A stretch of DNA of 10,683 nucleotides, taken from Pseudomonadota bacterium (GTDB lineage Bacteria; SAR324; XYD2-FULL-50-16; JAHJRI01). Each line of letters opens with the position of its first letter. Positions within the stretch are counted from its first letter, which is position 1. Shown one piece after another: positions 1-7,905 of this stretch. A model generated the notes under the pieces. It was given only the letters and a program-made list of their open reading frames with translations. It did not search any database and was not told where the DNA came from. The stretch is taken from contig JAKSDL010000430.1 in the NCBI GenBank assembly GCA_022360105.1, positions 1-10,683 on the forward strand. The letters run 5' to 3'. Both the position numbers and the translations under genes were made by a program.

Positions 1-654
<654 letters not shown>

Positions 655-673
655 CATGTGATTACCATTCTGT

Positions 674-680
674 AAGAAGG
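674..680 (+). promoter_or_regulatory. Ribosome binding site AAGAAGG for the PAP2 gene
   Basis: AAGAAGG is a good Shine-Dalgarno match, and it decides the start of the next gene. A TTG codon at 681 directly abuts it (no spacing), whereas the in-frame TTG at 687 lies 6 bases downstream, a normal distance. It is the clearest ribosome binding site in the window. Confidence 0.6.
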
Positions 681-686
681 TTGTCT

Positions 687-1820
687 TTGAAAGCTTTCAG
701 TCTTAAATTCCATTTACTTTGCTATAGCCTGTTGTTGATCGCAGGCACTCTTTTGTTTCGAACCACGGATTTGGACTTTTGGTTCAGTGATCTCTGGTAC
801 TTTAGCGAAGACAGTTGGGTAGGCATTGATCATCCTTTCTGGGGACCTGTCTACAAATATCTTACGGGTCCCAACATCATCACTCTTTACCTGGGGCTGG
901 TGACACTCGTTTATGCCCATTACATAGCCAGAAATAACAAACTTAAATGGTCGGCAACGTGTGTGGTTATTGCTATCATCATTGGTCCCGGAATCTTGGT
1001 CAATGGCACCCTGAAACCACTTATGGGAAGGCCTAGGCCCTATGTTATAGAAAGGTACCAGGGTGAAGAAAAATTTGTACCGGTTTTGCAAAAAAGTAAT
1101 GTTGCGAAAAGTTTTCCTTCAGGCCATGCAGCTTCAGGTTTTGTTTTAACTATTTTATTCTACGTCTTTTATCAGGATCGCAGAAAGCTTGCCTGGTTGT
1201 TTTGGTTTGGCGGCATAGGATTGGGAACCTTGTTAAGCATTGGAAGAATTGCGCAAGGGGGACATTTTGCATCTGATAATTTTTGGGCATTTGGTCTTAC
1301 TCAAATCACCAATTGTGTGGTTTATTTTAAACTGCAGCCTTTGATCAACCGGCCACCCGGCCCCGAAACACAATCTCTGAAAAAGTCCACGTTAAAAAAC
1401 AAAGCAGTATTCACCACACTGTCTCTATCTGTCACCGCATTGTTCCTGGTTGGATATTTGATTAATTTCCCTTTTACCTTCCACAAAACAAGCTACAGTT
1501 CCATTCCCAACCATATCAATCAGATAGATATCAATGCAAATCTTGAAGATGAGAGAATTGTATTGTTTGAAAGGCAGGACAGGGTAATTGGAATCGACCA
1601 TTTGGCGTTTGCAAATGGCTTTCCGTGGTCTGACGTCAGTGCTCATACTTCAGTCGAGACTGAAGGCAACACGTTGACTTACTCCATTAGAATTGATGAA
1701 ACAGGGTTTTTTCGTGACTATAAAGGCAGAATTAAAATTTTCCTCCCCAAAAACCTTCCCGTCAGTTTTAGTAAGATGAGAGGATCAATTTCCGAAGATC
1801 TTCGTGGGCAAAAGAAGTAG
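687..1820 (+). CDS. PAP2-superfamily membrane phosphatase with extra C-terminal domain
   Basis: Integral membrane phosphatase of the type 2 phosphatidic acid phosphatase family. Members dephosphorylate lipid phosphates such as phosphatidate, undecaprenyl pyrophosphate or lipid A; the substrate cannot be read from the sequence. The three-part active-site signature is complete (residues counted from TTG 687): KX6RP (KPLMGRPRP, 110-118), the PSGH motif (FPSGHAA, around 143-149, His about 147) and RX5HX3D (Arg 187, His 193, Asp 197). Hydrophobic segments lie near residues 8-24, 62-78, 90-105, 148-162, 169-184 and 236-260. The core ends near residue 218. About 160 residues follow: a hydrophilic linker, one more membrane span, and a tail of about 115 residues with alternating polar/nonpolar patterns, probably extracytoplasmic and beta-rich, which I do not recognise. 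The start is chosen by the AAGAAGG site; TTG 681 is the alternative. It ends 3 bases from the convergent gene. Confidence 0.93.
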   Translation: MKAFSLKFHLLCYSLLLIAGTLLFRTTDLDFWFSDLWYFSEDSWVGIDHPFWGPVYKYLTGPNIITLYLGLVTLVYAHYIARNNKLKWSATCVVIAIIIGPGILVNGTLKPLMGRPRPYVIERYQGEEKFVPVLQKSNVAKSFPSGHAASGFVLTILFYVFYQDRRKLAWLFWFGGIGLGTLLSIGRIAQGGHFASDNFWAFGLTQITNCVVYFKLQPLINRPPGPETQSLKKSTLKNKAVFTTLSLSVTALFLVGYLINFPFTFHKTSYSSIPNHINQIDINANLEDERIVLFERQDRVIGIDHLAFANGFPWSDVSAHTSVETEGNTLTYSIRIDETGFFRDYKGRIKIFLPKNLPVSFSKMRGSISEDLRGQKK

Positions 1821-1823
1821 CAT

Positions 1824-2759
1824 TTAGGATTGACCTTCATCTTCAATCAGAAACCGGTTCAAGGTTTGATTTCGCCATTGACTGAAGATGATCATTAATT
1901 GGGCATCATCGTATTCATTTTCCGGGAAAATATCGAAGTATTTTGAATACCGTTTCTCAGGCAAATCCTTTACCTTCGTTCTCGCAACCTCAAGTGCCTC
2001 ACTCTCCAAACAGGATTGCTTGACTGCCAGATCGAGATATTTCAAATGCATATCAAACCGCTTGTCAGATTCCGGCACGGTCTCCCTGGCTGCCAGTGGG
2101 AAAGAAAAAAAAGTTTCCAAACTGACCTTTGGAGCTCCTTCTTCAAAACCAATGGGAACAACCTCCTGAAACAGGGGATTACCTTGCGAATGATCGTCAG
2201 GTCTTGCTTTTGTATCTTTCTCCGTGGAAACACCTGGTCGATTTGATTTTGAATCGTCTAATACTGGTAGTTGAGAAGCTTTTTTGTCCGGTTCCTTCCC
2301 ATTTTCGGAAATGTTTATCTCCTGTTCCCCCACGGTCGGAGACATTTGCTCGACATGTAGTTGGGCCTGGTTGCGAATTTCTTTCGAGTGCTTTTGGACA
2401 TCTTCTTCAGTGATAGCCGCCTTAGTCCCCACGTCTTCGATAACAGGCTTGATTTTTTCCGAGTAACCCGCAACCTTGTTTTGATCCATGGACGTATTAC
2501 ACAAAGAACCAGAGGCAATCTTCGCAAGGTAGTTCAAATAATTCTGTACTTTGTCAAAGGTCAACGCACCTTCTTTTCGTACCTTTTGATAATGTTGTTT
2601 CATGAACGTTTCCAAATAACGGCTCACCTGGTCCCGGGTCAATCTTTTCGATGGTTTGCGACTTCGCAATCTTTTCCACAGCATATTACGCCGCGATGAT
2701 CCTGGTGTCAGAAGAATTCCGCTATCCTTGCGATTGTTTTGTTTGTTCATATTTCCCAT
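1824..2759 (-). CDS. Hypothetical protein, 311 aa, partner of the CNB-domain protein
   Basis: I do not recognise this protein. It has no signal peptide or membrane span, so it is probably cytoplasmic. Three parts can be seen: a strongly basic N-terminus (residues about 1-60, many Lys/Arg) leading into a helical stretch (about 42-85); a low-complexity, charged and probably disordered middle (about 115-200, rich in Glu, Lys, Ser, Asp, Gln); and a helical C-terminal region (about 212-305) with FDMHLKYLDLAV and a Tyr/Trp/Phe-rich end. The first ATG (2759) has no clear Shine-Dalgarno. An in-frame ATG three codons later (2750) is preceded by GGGA at short spacing and could be the real start. The gene starts about 20 bases after the stop of the 879-aa CNB protein on the same strand, so the two are almost certainly co-transcribed. 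The basic N-terminus could bind nucleic acid or an acidic partner; that is a guess. Confidence 0.85.
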   Translation of the reverse strand: MGNMNKQNNRKDSGILLTPGSSRRNMLWKRLRSRKPSKRLTRDQVSRYLETFMKQHYQKVRKEGALTFDKVQNYLNYLAKIASGSLCNTSMDQNKVAGYSEKIKPVIEDVGTKAAITEEDVQKHSKEIRNQAQLHVEQMSPTVGEQEINISENGKEPDKKASQLPVLDDSKSNRPGVSTEKDTKARPDDHSQGNPLFQEVVPIGFEEGAPKVSLETFFSFPLAARETVPESDKRFDMHLKYLDLAVKQSCLESEALEVARTKVKDLPEKRYSKYFDIFPENEYDDAQLMIIFSQWRNQTLNRFLIEDEGQS

Positions 2760-2780
2760 AGCATACTGAATCTTATCTGG

Positions 2781-5420
2781 TTATACCGGGACTTGAGCCG
2801 GCACATTACCTTCACTGGAGATCTTTGTCTGAAGTAGATGTCGAAGCTTGGCAATTGCATCCAATATAAACCTGGACTGGATATCATTTACATTGAATTC
2901 TGTTTGAATTGAACTGATCTGTTTAAGTCTGGCCAAATTTGAATTGGCTTCATCCACCAAGGTTGTGAGATTTTGTTCAACAATGTTAGAGATTTGTAGT
3001 GCCAGGTCGAGTGCTTCATTGGTTAAGGCAGTTTTATCCGTTTTAGTCAATTTGTCTAAATGAATGACACCGCTTTCTCTGGTCAGTTCGTATGCACCTT
3101 CAGGTATTTCAATGTGCAATTCAGCCAGCAGCGACTCAATTTCACATTTAATACTAAGAAAAACCGATTTGGGAGGAGGTAGTTTGATGTTTTCTTCCAA
3201 TTCATCTGCAAACACTTTGGAAACTATTTCACTCTGCACGAAGCGCCAAAGAGTGTAAGCCTTGTTGCCCTGTTCTTCAGGATTCAGTTTGGAAAAATCT
3301 CTTTTTGTCTGTTTTATAATTTCATTGTACACCTGTCGGGAAAGCTTCTCCGAACTCATAGACGCCTGTTTTTCCAGGGCAATTCCAAGAATATCGTAGA
3401 CCAGTTTTAAGATTCTGCTGTATTTGGTTTGTTGCAAGCGATTTTCATTGCTTTCAAATTCACGGACTTTTTTTTCAACAACAACGACTTCAACTACCTG
3501 CGAATATTTTTTGATAAATGTGTCCCGCAATTCAGAGATAATGGATATGCTTTCAAGGTTTTTAAAGATCATCCATTGCAGCAAGGGAAGGTACTCCGAC
3601 TCAAACTGATCCGGCATGGGCTCGCTATTAATAATCCAGGGAATCCTTTTCTTGGGAATGACCATGACCAGGCACAGATCATCAAGCGGCTGCTCGGGGA
3701 TCTTTTTGGGCATTTTCAGAATCCATTCATCCTTCTGTTCCTCGGAACCTTCCTCGATCGCCTGATGCCAAGCATTACCGCCAATCAATGTCCCCGGCTT
3801 TACCGGTCCGAAATCCTTGTCACCTTTTTGCAGGCTAATTCCTTCCGAGATAGGAATCCAATAATGGGTCGTCAATTGGGTTTCCGGAATGATATCTTCG
3901 GAATTGCCCTGGCAAAGGTAGAACAGCTCCTGAAGTCCCTTTTCCGTGAACCCGACCGGCTCCAGATTCATTTGTGATATGATTTGCCTGAACGCCTTGG
4001 TCAGGTTCCTTTTTAACGGTTCTGATGCACTGGTCTTGATGATATCGCCAATCATCGGAACCTTGCCTTCCGCAAATCGTATAACCCCGGCGTATGTGTA
4101 TGTGTGACCCACTATCCGGCTATTATATGATTTAAATCCTTGATTGATAATTGCAATGCGTTGATCGAGGGCTTTTTTTGCCTCTAGTTGTTCATCTGTC
4201 ACTTCCTGTTTTGTTTTTGACAGTTTTTTCACCTTTTCAAGCAGGTGTTTCATTTTGGAGACAGATTCGTTGAACTCATTCTCACAGGCTGCAGAAAGTT
4301 GAGCAGTTTGCTGAGCTACTTGCGCCAATACCCGATTTGGATTTTTAAGTACAAACATCTCACTCAGTGTCTTTAAGTAAGAGCTAAGATCGAACTCATT
4401 TTTGTCTTTGTCTTTACTGAAGAAATTTTGGGCTTTAAGTTTGTCTGCTTCGTACTTTTCCTCATGGGGAAGTACCTTTTTAAACATGAAGTTGCGCTGA
4501 ATGGAGACCAGCAGAGTGTGCATCCGCATCTGGTATATTCCGGGATTAAACAATTCCACATCGCCAAGGTTGATGGGCAGTTGGTTGTTAGGCAAGACTT
4601 TGACCAGCAGTTCACTCAGGGTTTCCAGCCAGCGCCGCCAGATCGTTTGCTTTTGATAGGCAAAAGCCTGGTCAGAGCCTCTATAATTTTTACGTGGAAA
4701 GCGCTTATCGAGTATGGTTGTCAAGATATTGACCAGTGTTTTGGTTGTATACGAGACGTTATTTGGCCAGGGGAAACCGTGAACAGCTTTTAGATACTGA
4801 ATCACAACCTGCCACACTTTGGGCTCCCAGGTGTTCTCCTCTTTTTTGTTTAAAGAATTGCTGATCAATTGAATATTTAATAGCTTCAGCTGTTTGTTGA
4901 CTTCATCCCAAAGTTGTTTTTGCACCTCACTATACTTAAACAAGCGATTTTGTATCTCAAGAAACAGATTGTAATAGATCTTCCTTTCCTGCTTAAAACT
5001 GTCGTCTTCAATTTTGCCCAGCTTGAAATCACGTAAAAACAACCCCATCGGAATTTTTAAAACCAAGGCCTGGCCTTCGTCAGCGATCCTGATGGTCGCA
5101 TTGCGTGTGGCATGTCTGTCTATAATTGCCTTGTCACCAAACAGAACCGGTGCCTCCATTTGTACAATTACCTTATCAAACACAACCACGTCAGCTATAT
5201 GATTGCAAAGAAGAAACAGATCTTTGCCCCGTTCCCCTTGCCTGATTATTTGAAAGTCGGGATCGAAGAAGCCAAACTCCAGATCTTGAAGAAGCCGTTT
5301 GCCAAGAATATCCAAACAGACTTTGGAAAGCGGATAGGATTTGAGCAAGGCGTCTGAGGCCATGAGAGCATCGGCTCCAAACTCCGATATCTTGTAATAC
5401 TTGTTGATTTGGTGACTCAT
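2781..5420 (-). CDS. Large cyclic-nucleotide-binding-domain protein, 879 aa
   Basis: Residues about 45-135 look like a CRP-type cyclic-nucleotide-binding beta-roll. They include IIRQGERGKDLF (58-69), where the family has its RxGD/GDxxY stretch, and a phosphate-binding-cassette-like FGDKAIIDRHATRNAT (94-109). With CRP spacing, Asp96 replaces the usual Glu, Arg106 occupies the phosphate-binding Arg position and Asn107 the Ser position, so binding is plausible but not assured. The domain closes with ALVLKIP (118-124). About 740 mostly helical residues follow, with a coiled-coil-like run near 385-425 and no recognisable helix-turn-helix, kinase, cyclase or nuclease motif. A stretch at about 515-595 (GTLIGG, then CLVMVIP) resembles a second, degenerate beta-roll. 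There is no signal peptide or clear membrane span, so it is cytoplasmic. The ATG at 5420 has AGG only 2-3 bases upstream, a poor ribosome site. It is the first gene of a two-gene unit and divergent from the sigma/anti-sigma/caspase genes. Its ligand and output are unknown. Confidence 0.92.
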   Translation of the reverse strand: MSHQINKYYKISEFGADALMASDALLKSYPLSKVCLDILGKRLLQDLEFGFFDPDFQIIRQGERGKDLFLLCNHIADVVVFDKVIVQMEAPVLFGDKAIIDRHATRNATIRIADEGQALVLKIPMGLFLRDFKLGKIEDDSFKQERKIYYNLFLEIQNRLFKYSEVQKQLWDEVNKQLKLLNIQLISNSLNKKEENTWEPKVWQVVIQYLKAVHGFPWPNNVSYTTKTLVNILTTILDKRFPRKNYRGSDQAFAYQKQTIWRRWLETLSELLVKVLPNNQLPINLGDVELFNPGIYQMRMHTLLVSIQRNFMFKKVLPHEEKYEADKLKAQNFFSKDKDKNEFDLSSYLKTLSEMFVLKNPNRVLAQVAQQTAQLSAACENEFNESVSKMKHLLEKVKKLSKTKQEVTDEQLEAKKALDQRIAIINQGFKSYNSRIVGHTYTYAGVIRFAEGKVPMIGDIIKTSASEPLKRNLTKAFRQIISQMNLEPVGFTEKGLQELFYLCQGNSEDIIPETQLTTHYWIPISEGISLQKGDKDFGPVKPGTLIGGNAWHQAIEEGSEEQKDEWILKMPKKIPEQPLDDLCLVMVIPKKRIPWIINSEPMPDQFESEYLPLLQWMIFKNLESISIISELRDTFIKKYSQVVEVVVVEKKVREFESNENRLQQTKYSRILKLVYDILGIALEKQASMSSEKLSRQVYNEIIKQTKRDFSKLNPEEQGNKAYTLWRFVQSEIVSKVFADELEENIKLPPPKSVFLSIKCEIESLLAELHIEIPEGAYELTRESGVIHLDKLTKTDKTALTNEALDLALQISNIVEQNLTTLVDEANSNLARLKQISSIQTEFNVNDIQSRFILDAIAKLRHLLQTKISSEGNVPAQVPV

Positions 5421-5503
5421 AGCCTGTTTAATTTGTTAACAGAGTTTTCTTGCCATGATATCACCGTCCTGTACCTATTACCACAATAAAAAACAAACAG
5501 GCT
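5421..5503 (-). repeat. 9-base inverted repeat in the 5' leader of the CNB gene
   Basis: AGCCTGTTT at 5421-5429 and its exact complement AAACAGGCT at 5495-5503 are separated by 65 bases. In the minus-strand message one arm lies directly against the start codon and covers the only Shine-Dalgarno-like AGG. Pairing could therefore hide the start site, if transcription begins to the right of 5503. The loop is long, so a structure is not assured. Confidence 0.35.
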
Positions 5504-5521
5504 TTTCCATAAATCAGGCCG

Positions 5522-5543
5522 ATCGTAATTGTTGGATAACGAT
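5522..5543. promoter_or_regulatory. Imperfect 22-base palindrome, candidate operator
   Basis: ATCGTAAT at 5522-5529, six bases, then ATAACGAT at 5536-5543. The arms match inverted at 7 of 8 positions, the geometry used by dimeric helix-turn-helix regulators. The site lies about 30 bases upstream of the -35 box of the rightward promoter and about 100 bases from the CNB start codon. The arms do not match the E. coli CRP half-site TGTGA. A regulator is not identified. Confidence 0.35.
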
Positions 5544-5572
5544 AAGAAAAAAAAGGAAAAATATCCTCTTAC

Positions 5573-5601
5573 TTGACGATTGTAGTAAGGACACTTAAAG
5601 T
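5573..5601 (+). promoter_or_regulatory. Sigma70-like promoter for the sigma/anti-sigma/caspase unit
   Basis: TTGACG (5573-5578) matches the -35 consensus at five of six positions. After 17 bases comes TAAAGT (5596-5601), four of six for the -10 box. An A-rich tract at about 5547-5563 lies where an UP element would be. Transcription would begin near 5608, about 10 bases before GTG 5617 or about 180 bases before ATG 5788. CTTAC (5568-5572) and GTAAG (5585-5589) form a small inverted repeat around the -35 box. Confidence 0.5.
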
Positions 5602-5787
5602 TTTACATTCGTTATTGTGGATAAAGTCTTGTTTTTTTTCATCAGTAACGATATTAATAGCGGCGTACAAGATCCTTTAACTTGTCTAGAATGGCACATA
5701 TTGCCTGACGGAGACCTGATTGTCGGAAACAGCAAGAACAACGTCCTGTTTTCGGCAAAATCAGTTTTACCACAAACTTTAATTTCC

Positions 5788-6870
5788 ATGGACGTAACAA
5801 GTTTTCTTGAACAGCATGTCAATCAGATTGACACCGTAATCCAGACGACCTGTAGAAAGAAAAACATCAATGGCGAACAGGCTAAGGATTTCAGGTCTTA
5901 TGTTTATGAAAAGCTGTTGGAAAATGATGCAAAAAGGTTAAGGGACTTTCATGGAAATTACAAAACCTCATGGACCGGATACCTGTCCATCGTTGTTACC
6001 CGGTTGGCCATCGACTTTATTAAAAAGAACTGGGGTCGTTGGGAGAATTCATCTGCTGCCAGAATGCTGGGGGATGCAGCGATGAAGCTGGAAACCATGA
6101 TCTACCGCGACAAACTCTCTTTCAGCGAGGCCGCTGAAATGATGCTAGAATCAATGCAACATGTCTTGATGCATCGTTTGGCTTCCGGGGAATTCAAAAT
6201 CCTCCAAAAAGAACTGCCGGATATAACCGTTAAGAAGCTGGAAAGTTTGGTAAAAAATACCGTCTATTCAAAAAACGGATTTGAAGCCGTTCTCACTGAA
6301 TCATTATCAGAAGTTGAGAACCGATATGTTCCATACATACTGGAAAAAACGGAATTGAGACTAACCCGGGAACTGCTGGAGGAATGGGACCTTGCATTTC
6401 AAGGGCGCATGCCGGCACGCAGACCCGTTGCCACTTTCTTGAGTCCCCAAAAGGACCAGGAAGAACCAGGTTTGGATTTAATTGCCAATATTCCGGATGA
6501 AACCGGGCAAGACCCCTTGGAAAGTTTGCTGGATGAAGAACTCGAAACTCAACTGACCTCCTTTATTAATAACCTTTTAGACAGTCTTTCAGATGAAGAT
6601 TGGACGATTATCACCTTATTTTTGATCGACAATCTGCGAATTTCAGAGATTGCACGCATGTTGGGTAGCGATGACTCAGAATCGTTGACAAAGAACAGCA
6701 AAAAGACTCCTGTTTCATCAAAGAGTTGGAAGCATGTGAATAAACGGATTTCATTTTTTATGAAAAAACTGAAACAAAAAGTAGACTCCCTCAGGGTCGA
6801 TAAGGAAGACCAAGAAACTGTGTCAGAGTTCTGTCTTTACCTGATTTCAAAAAAAATACAGAAAAAGTAA
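5788..6870 (+). CDS. ECF-like RNA polymerase sigma factor, atypically long
   Basis: Probable sigma70-family (ECF-like) factor that directs RNA polymerase to specific promoters. From ATG 5788 it has 360 residues, against about 170-220 for a usual ECF factor. A region-2-like part spans about 5-85: a helix near FRSYVYEKLLEND, then WTGYLSIVVTRLAIDFIKKNW, matching the 'f.tyL..ia.n...D..R' pattern. A region-4-like part spans about 246-332: LSDEDWTIITLFLIDNLRISEIARMLG, then a polar insert (about 295-312) before the presumed recognition helix KSWKHVNKRISFFMKKL. About 150 helical, charged residues lie between them with no recognised domain. The start is uncertain. ATG 5788 fits where such proteins begin but has no Shine-Dalgarno. 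GTG 5617 is in frame, lies just after the promoter and would add 57 residues. The following gene encodes a zinc-finger anti-sigma-like protein, which supports the sigma assignment. Confidence 0.82.
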   Translation: MDVTSFLEQHVNQIDTVIQTTCRKKNINGEQAKDFRSYVYEKLLENDAKRLRDFHGNYKTSWTGYLSIVVTRLAIDFIKKNWGRWENSSAARMLGDAAMKLETMIYRDKLSFSEAAEMMLESMQHVLMHRLASGEFKILQKELPDITVKKLESLVKNTVYSKNGFEAVLTESLSEVENRYVPYILEKTELRLTRELLEEWDLAFQGRMPARRPVATFLSPQKDQEEPGLDLIANIPDETGQDPLESLLDEELETQLTSFINNLLDSLSDEDWTIITLFLIDNLRISEIARMLGSDDSESLTKNSKKTPVSSKSWKHVNKRISFFMKKLKQKVDSLRVDKEDQETVSEFCLYLISKKIQKK

Positions 6871-6960
6871 CGTAGCCGTCGTCCTGAAAAATAAAGCGAA
6901 TCATAACTGTAAGCATATCTGATTTCTACGATTTTCGTATTTAATTGCCGTCCAAGTCGA

Positions 6961-7905
6961 ATGAAAAAAGTAAAAAGAAATCCCCCGGGACCAAACGAGC
7001 CTGAATCATGCCCTGCTCCAGGCATGTTGTCGGCTTTTATAGAAGGGCACCTCTCCCAAGAAGGAAGGCGCATAGTCTTCAGCCATTTAAGACAATGCGA
7101 GGACTGTTATTTGATTGTGGCTGATTCGGTTAAGCTGGTTCGTGATCTACCTGACGGTATTCGAGAATCTGACATTATCTACACGCCATCCGAGCCTCTG
7201 ACCAACCCGCCAAAACGCAGGGTTCCCGTAATCATGAAACGATTTGGCAAACTGCAAAACGTAGCTTTGGTTTCACCAGTTGCTGCCATCTTTTTGTTTA
7301 CGGTTTTGTTTAAAGGTGGGCCCGAATGGGGATCCGATGAAGTATTCAATGCTTTAAAAAACGTCAACGATTTTACGGAAATCAGTCGCTCTTTGCCGGT
7401 TGAAGAATTCAAACCGTTAACACTTGGATTTAATCATGGTCTCTCAGATCAAAAACTGGCCTTTAAAACCGGTAGTTTGCTGGGACAGCTTGAAATCAGC
7501 CGTATTGCAGGAGACAATGAAAAGAGCCGTCACTATTCCGTCAAACTGGTATCACTTTTGGATCGATCCGAATTTACCAACAAACTTAACCAACAAGATC
7601 CGCAAGACATACAAACCCAGGTGGACCTGGTAGAGAACCATTTTTTGAACTCCCCCGTCGATTTCTTCTTCAAACTTGGGCTTTTTGTAGAATCCGGCAA
7701 GGCTTATTCCATGGTTAACAAATCGGAATTATTCGATAAGGATTATTTACAAGCCCTCATCAACCATCCTCAATTTGAGTCATTACCCCCCGGTGTCTCC
7801 CGCAGATTCAGAGAGATAGAGAGTTTGCTAAACAAAAATTCGGTTGCACGAAACAACGAAATCATATACAAACTCTTACAAGATATACAACAAATTTTAT
7901 CTTAG
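6961..7905 (+). CDS. Transmembrane anti-sigma factor with zinc-finger (ZAS/zf-HC2-like) N-terminus
   Basis: Likely inhibitor of the sigma factor encoded just upstream. The N-terminal region carries the anti-sigma zinc-binding pattern with Cys17, then His42, Cys46 and Cys49 (HLRQCEDC, i.e. HX3CX2C), including the typical LSAFIEGHLS helix before it. One hydrophobic span lies at about residues 100-118, preceded by basic residues (KRRVPVIMKR), which predicts the zinc finger inside and the remaining 195 or so residues outside the cytoplasmic membrane. That outer part is mostly helical with no recognised domain. Its helices around 155-200 (FNHGLSDQKLAFKTGSLLG) slightly resemble TPR-like packing. 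ATG 6961 has no Shine-Dalgarno, but no other start exists upstream before an in-frame stop at 6910 and Cys17 must be kept, so the start is firm. It lies 90 bases after the sigma gene and 79 bases before the protease gene. Confidence 0.86.
   Translation: MKKVKRNPPGPNEPESCPAPGMLSAFIEGHLSQEGRRIVFSHLRQCEDCYLIVADSVKLVRDLPDGIRESDIIYTPSEPLTNPPKRRVPVIMKRFGKLQNVALVSPVAAIFLFTVLFKGGPEWGSDEVFNALKNVNDFTEISRSLPVEEFKPLTLGFNHGLSDQKLAFKTGSLLGQLEISRIAGDNEKSRHYSVKLVSLLDRSEFTNKLNQQDPQDIQTQVDLVENHFLNSPVDFFFKLGLFVESGKAYSMVNKSELFDKDYLQALINHPQFESLPPGVSRRFREIESLLNKNSVARNNEIIYKLLQDIQQILS

Larger units (their letters stand above)
5421..5787. other. Divergent control region between the CNB gene and the sigma-factor gene
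   Basis: This is the only long stretch without a confident gene. It holds an inverted repeat next to the CNB start codon, an imperfect 22-base palindrome, an A-rich tract (A8 at 5547-5554, then GGAAAAATAT) and a sigma70-like promoter facing right. From GTG 5617 the sigma-factor frame is open, so 5617-5787 is either the 5' leader or an N-terminal extension of 57 residues; that stretch has a T8 run at 5632-5639. I found no convincing minus-strand promoter and no rho-independent terminator here. Confidence 0.6.

Noticed and set aside
1793..1804. 12-base perfect palindrome CGAAGATCTTCG near the end of the PAP2 gene
   Set aside because: It lies inside coding sequence, has no loop and no T-run, so it is neither a terminator nor a supported operator.
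1838..1890. CATCTTCA / TGAAGATG inverted pair near the convergent gene ends
   Set aside because: Eight-base arms about 37 bases apart inside coding sequence, without a T-tract; not a credible terminator.
3429..3977. Open frame of 182 codons on the plus strand inside the CNB gene
   Set aside because: It is antisense to the well-supported 879-aa frame, shows no family motif and has no ribosome site; it is a shadow of the real gene.
5725..5745. GGAAAC ... CGTC, resembling an ECF-type promoter in front of ATG 5788
   Set aside because: The spacing is only 11 bases, too short for the roughly 16 needed, so autoregulation cannot be claimed from it.
6871..6960. Terminator or promoter between sigma and anti-sigma genes
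   Set aside because: No GC-rich hairpin with a T-run and no clear -35/-10 pair could be found; read-through is the simplest reading.
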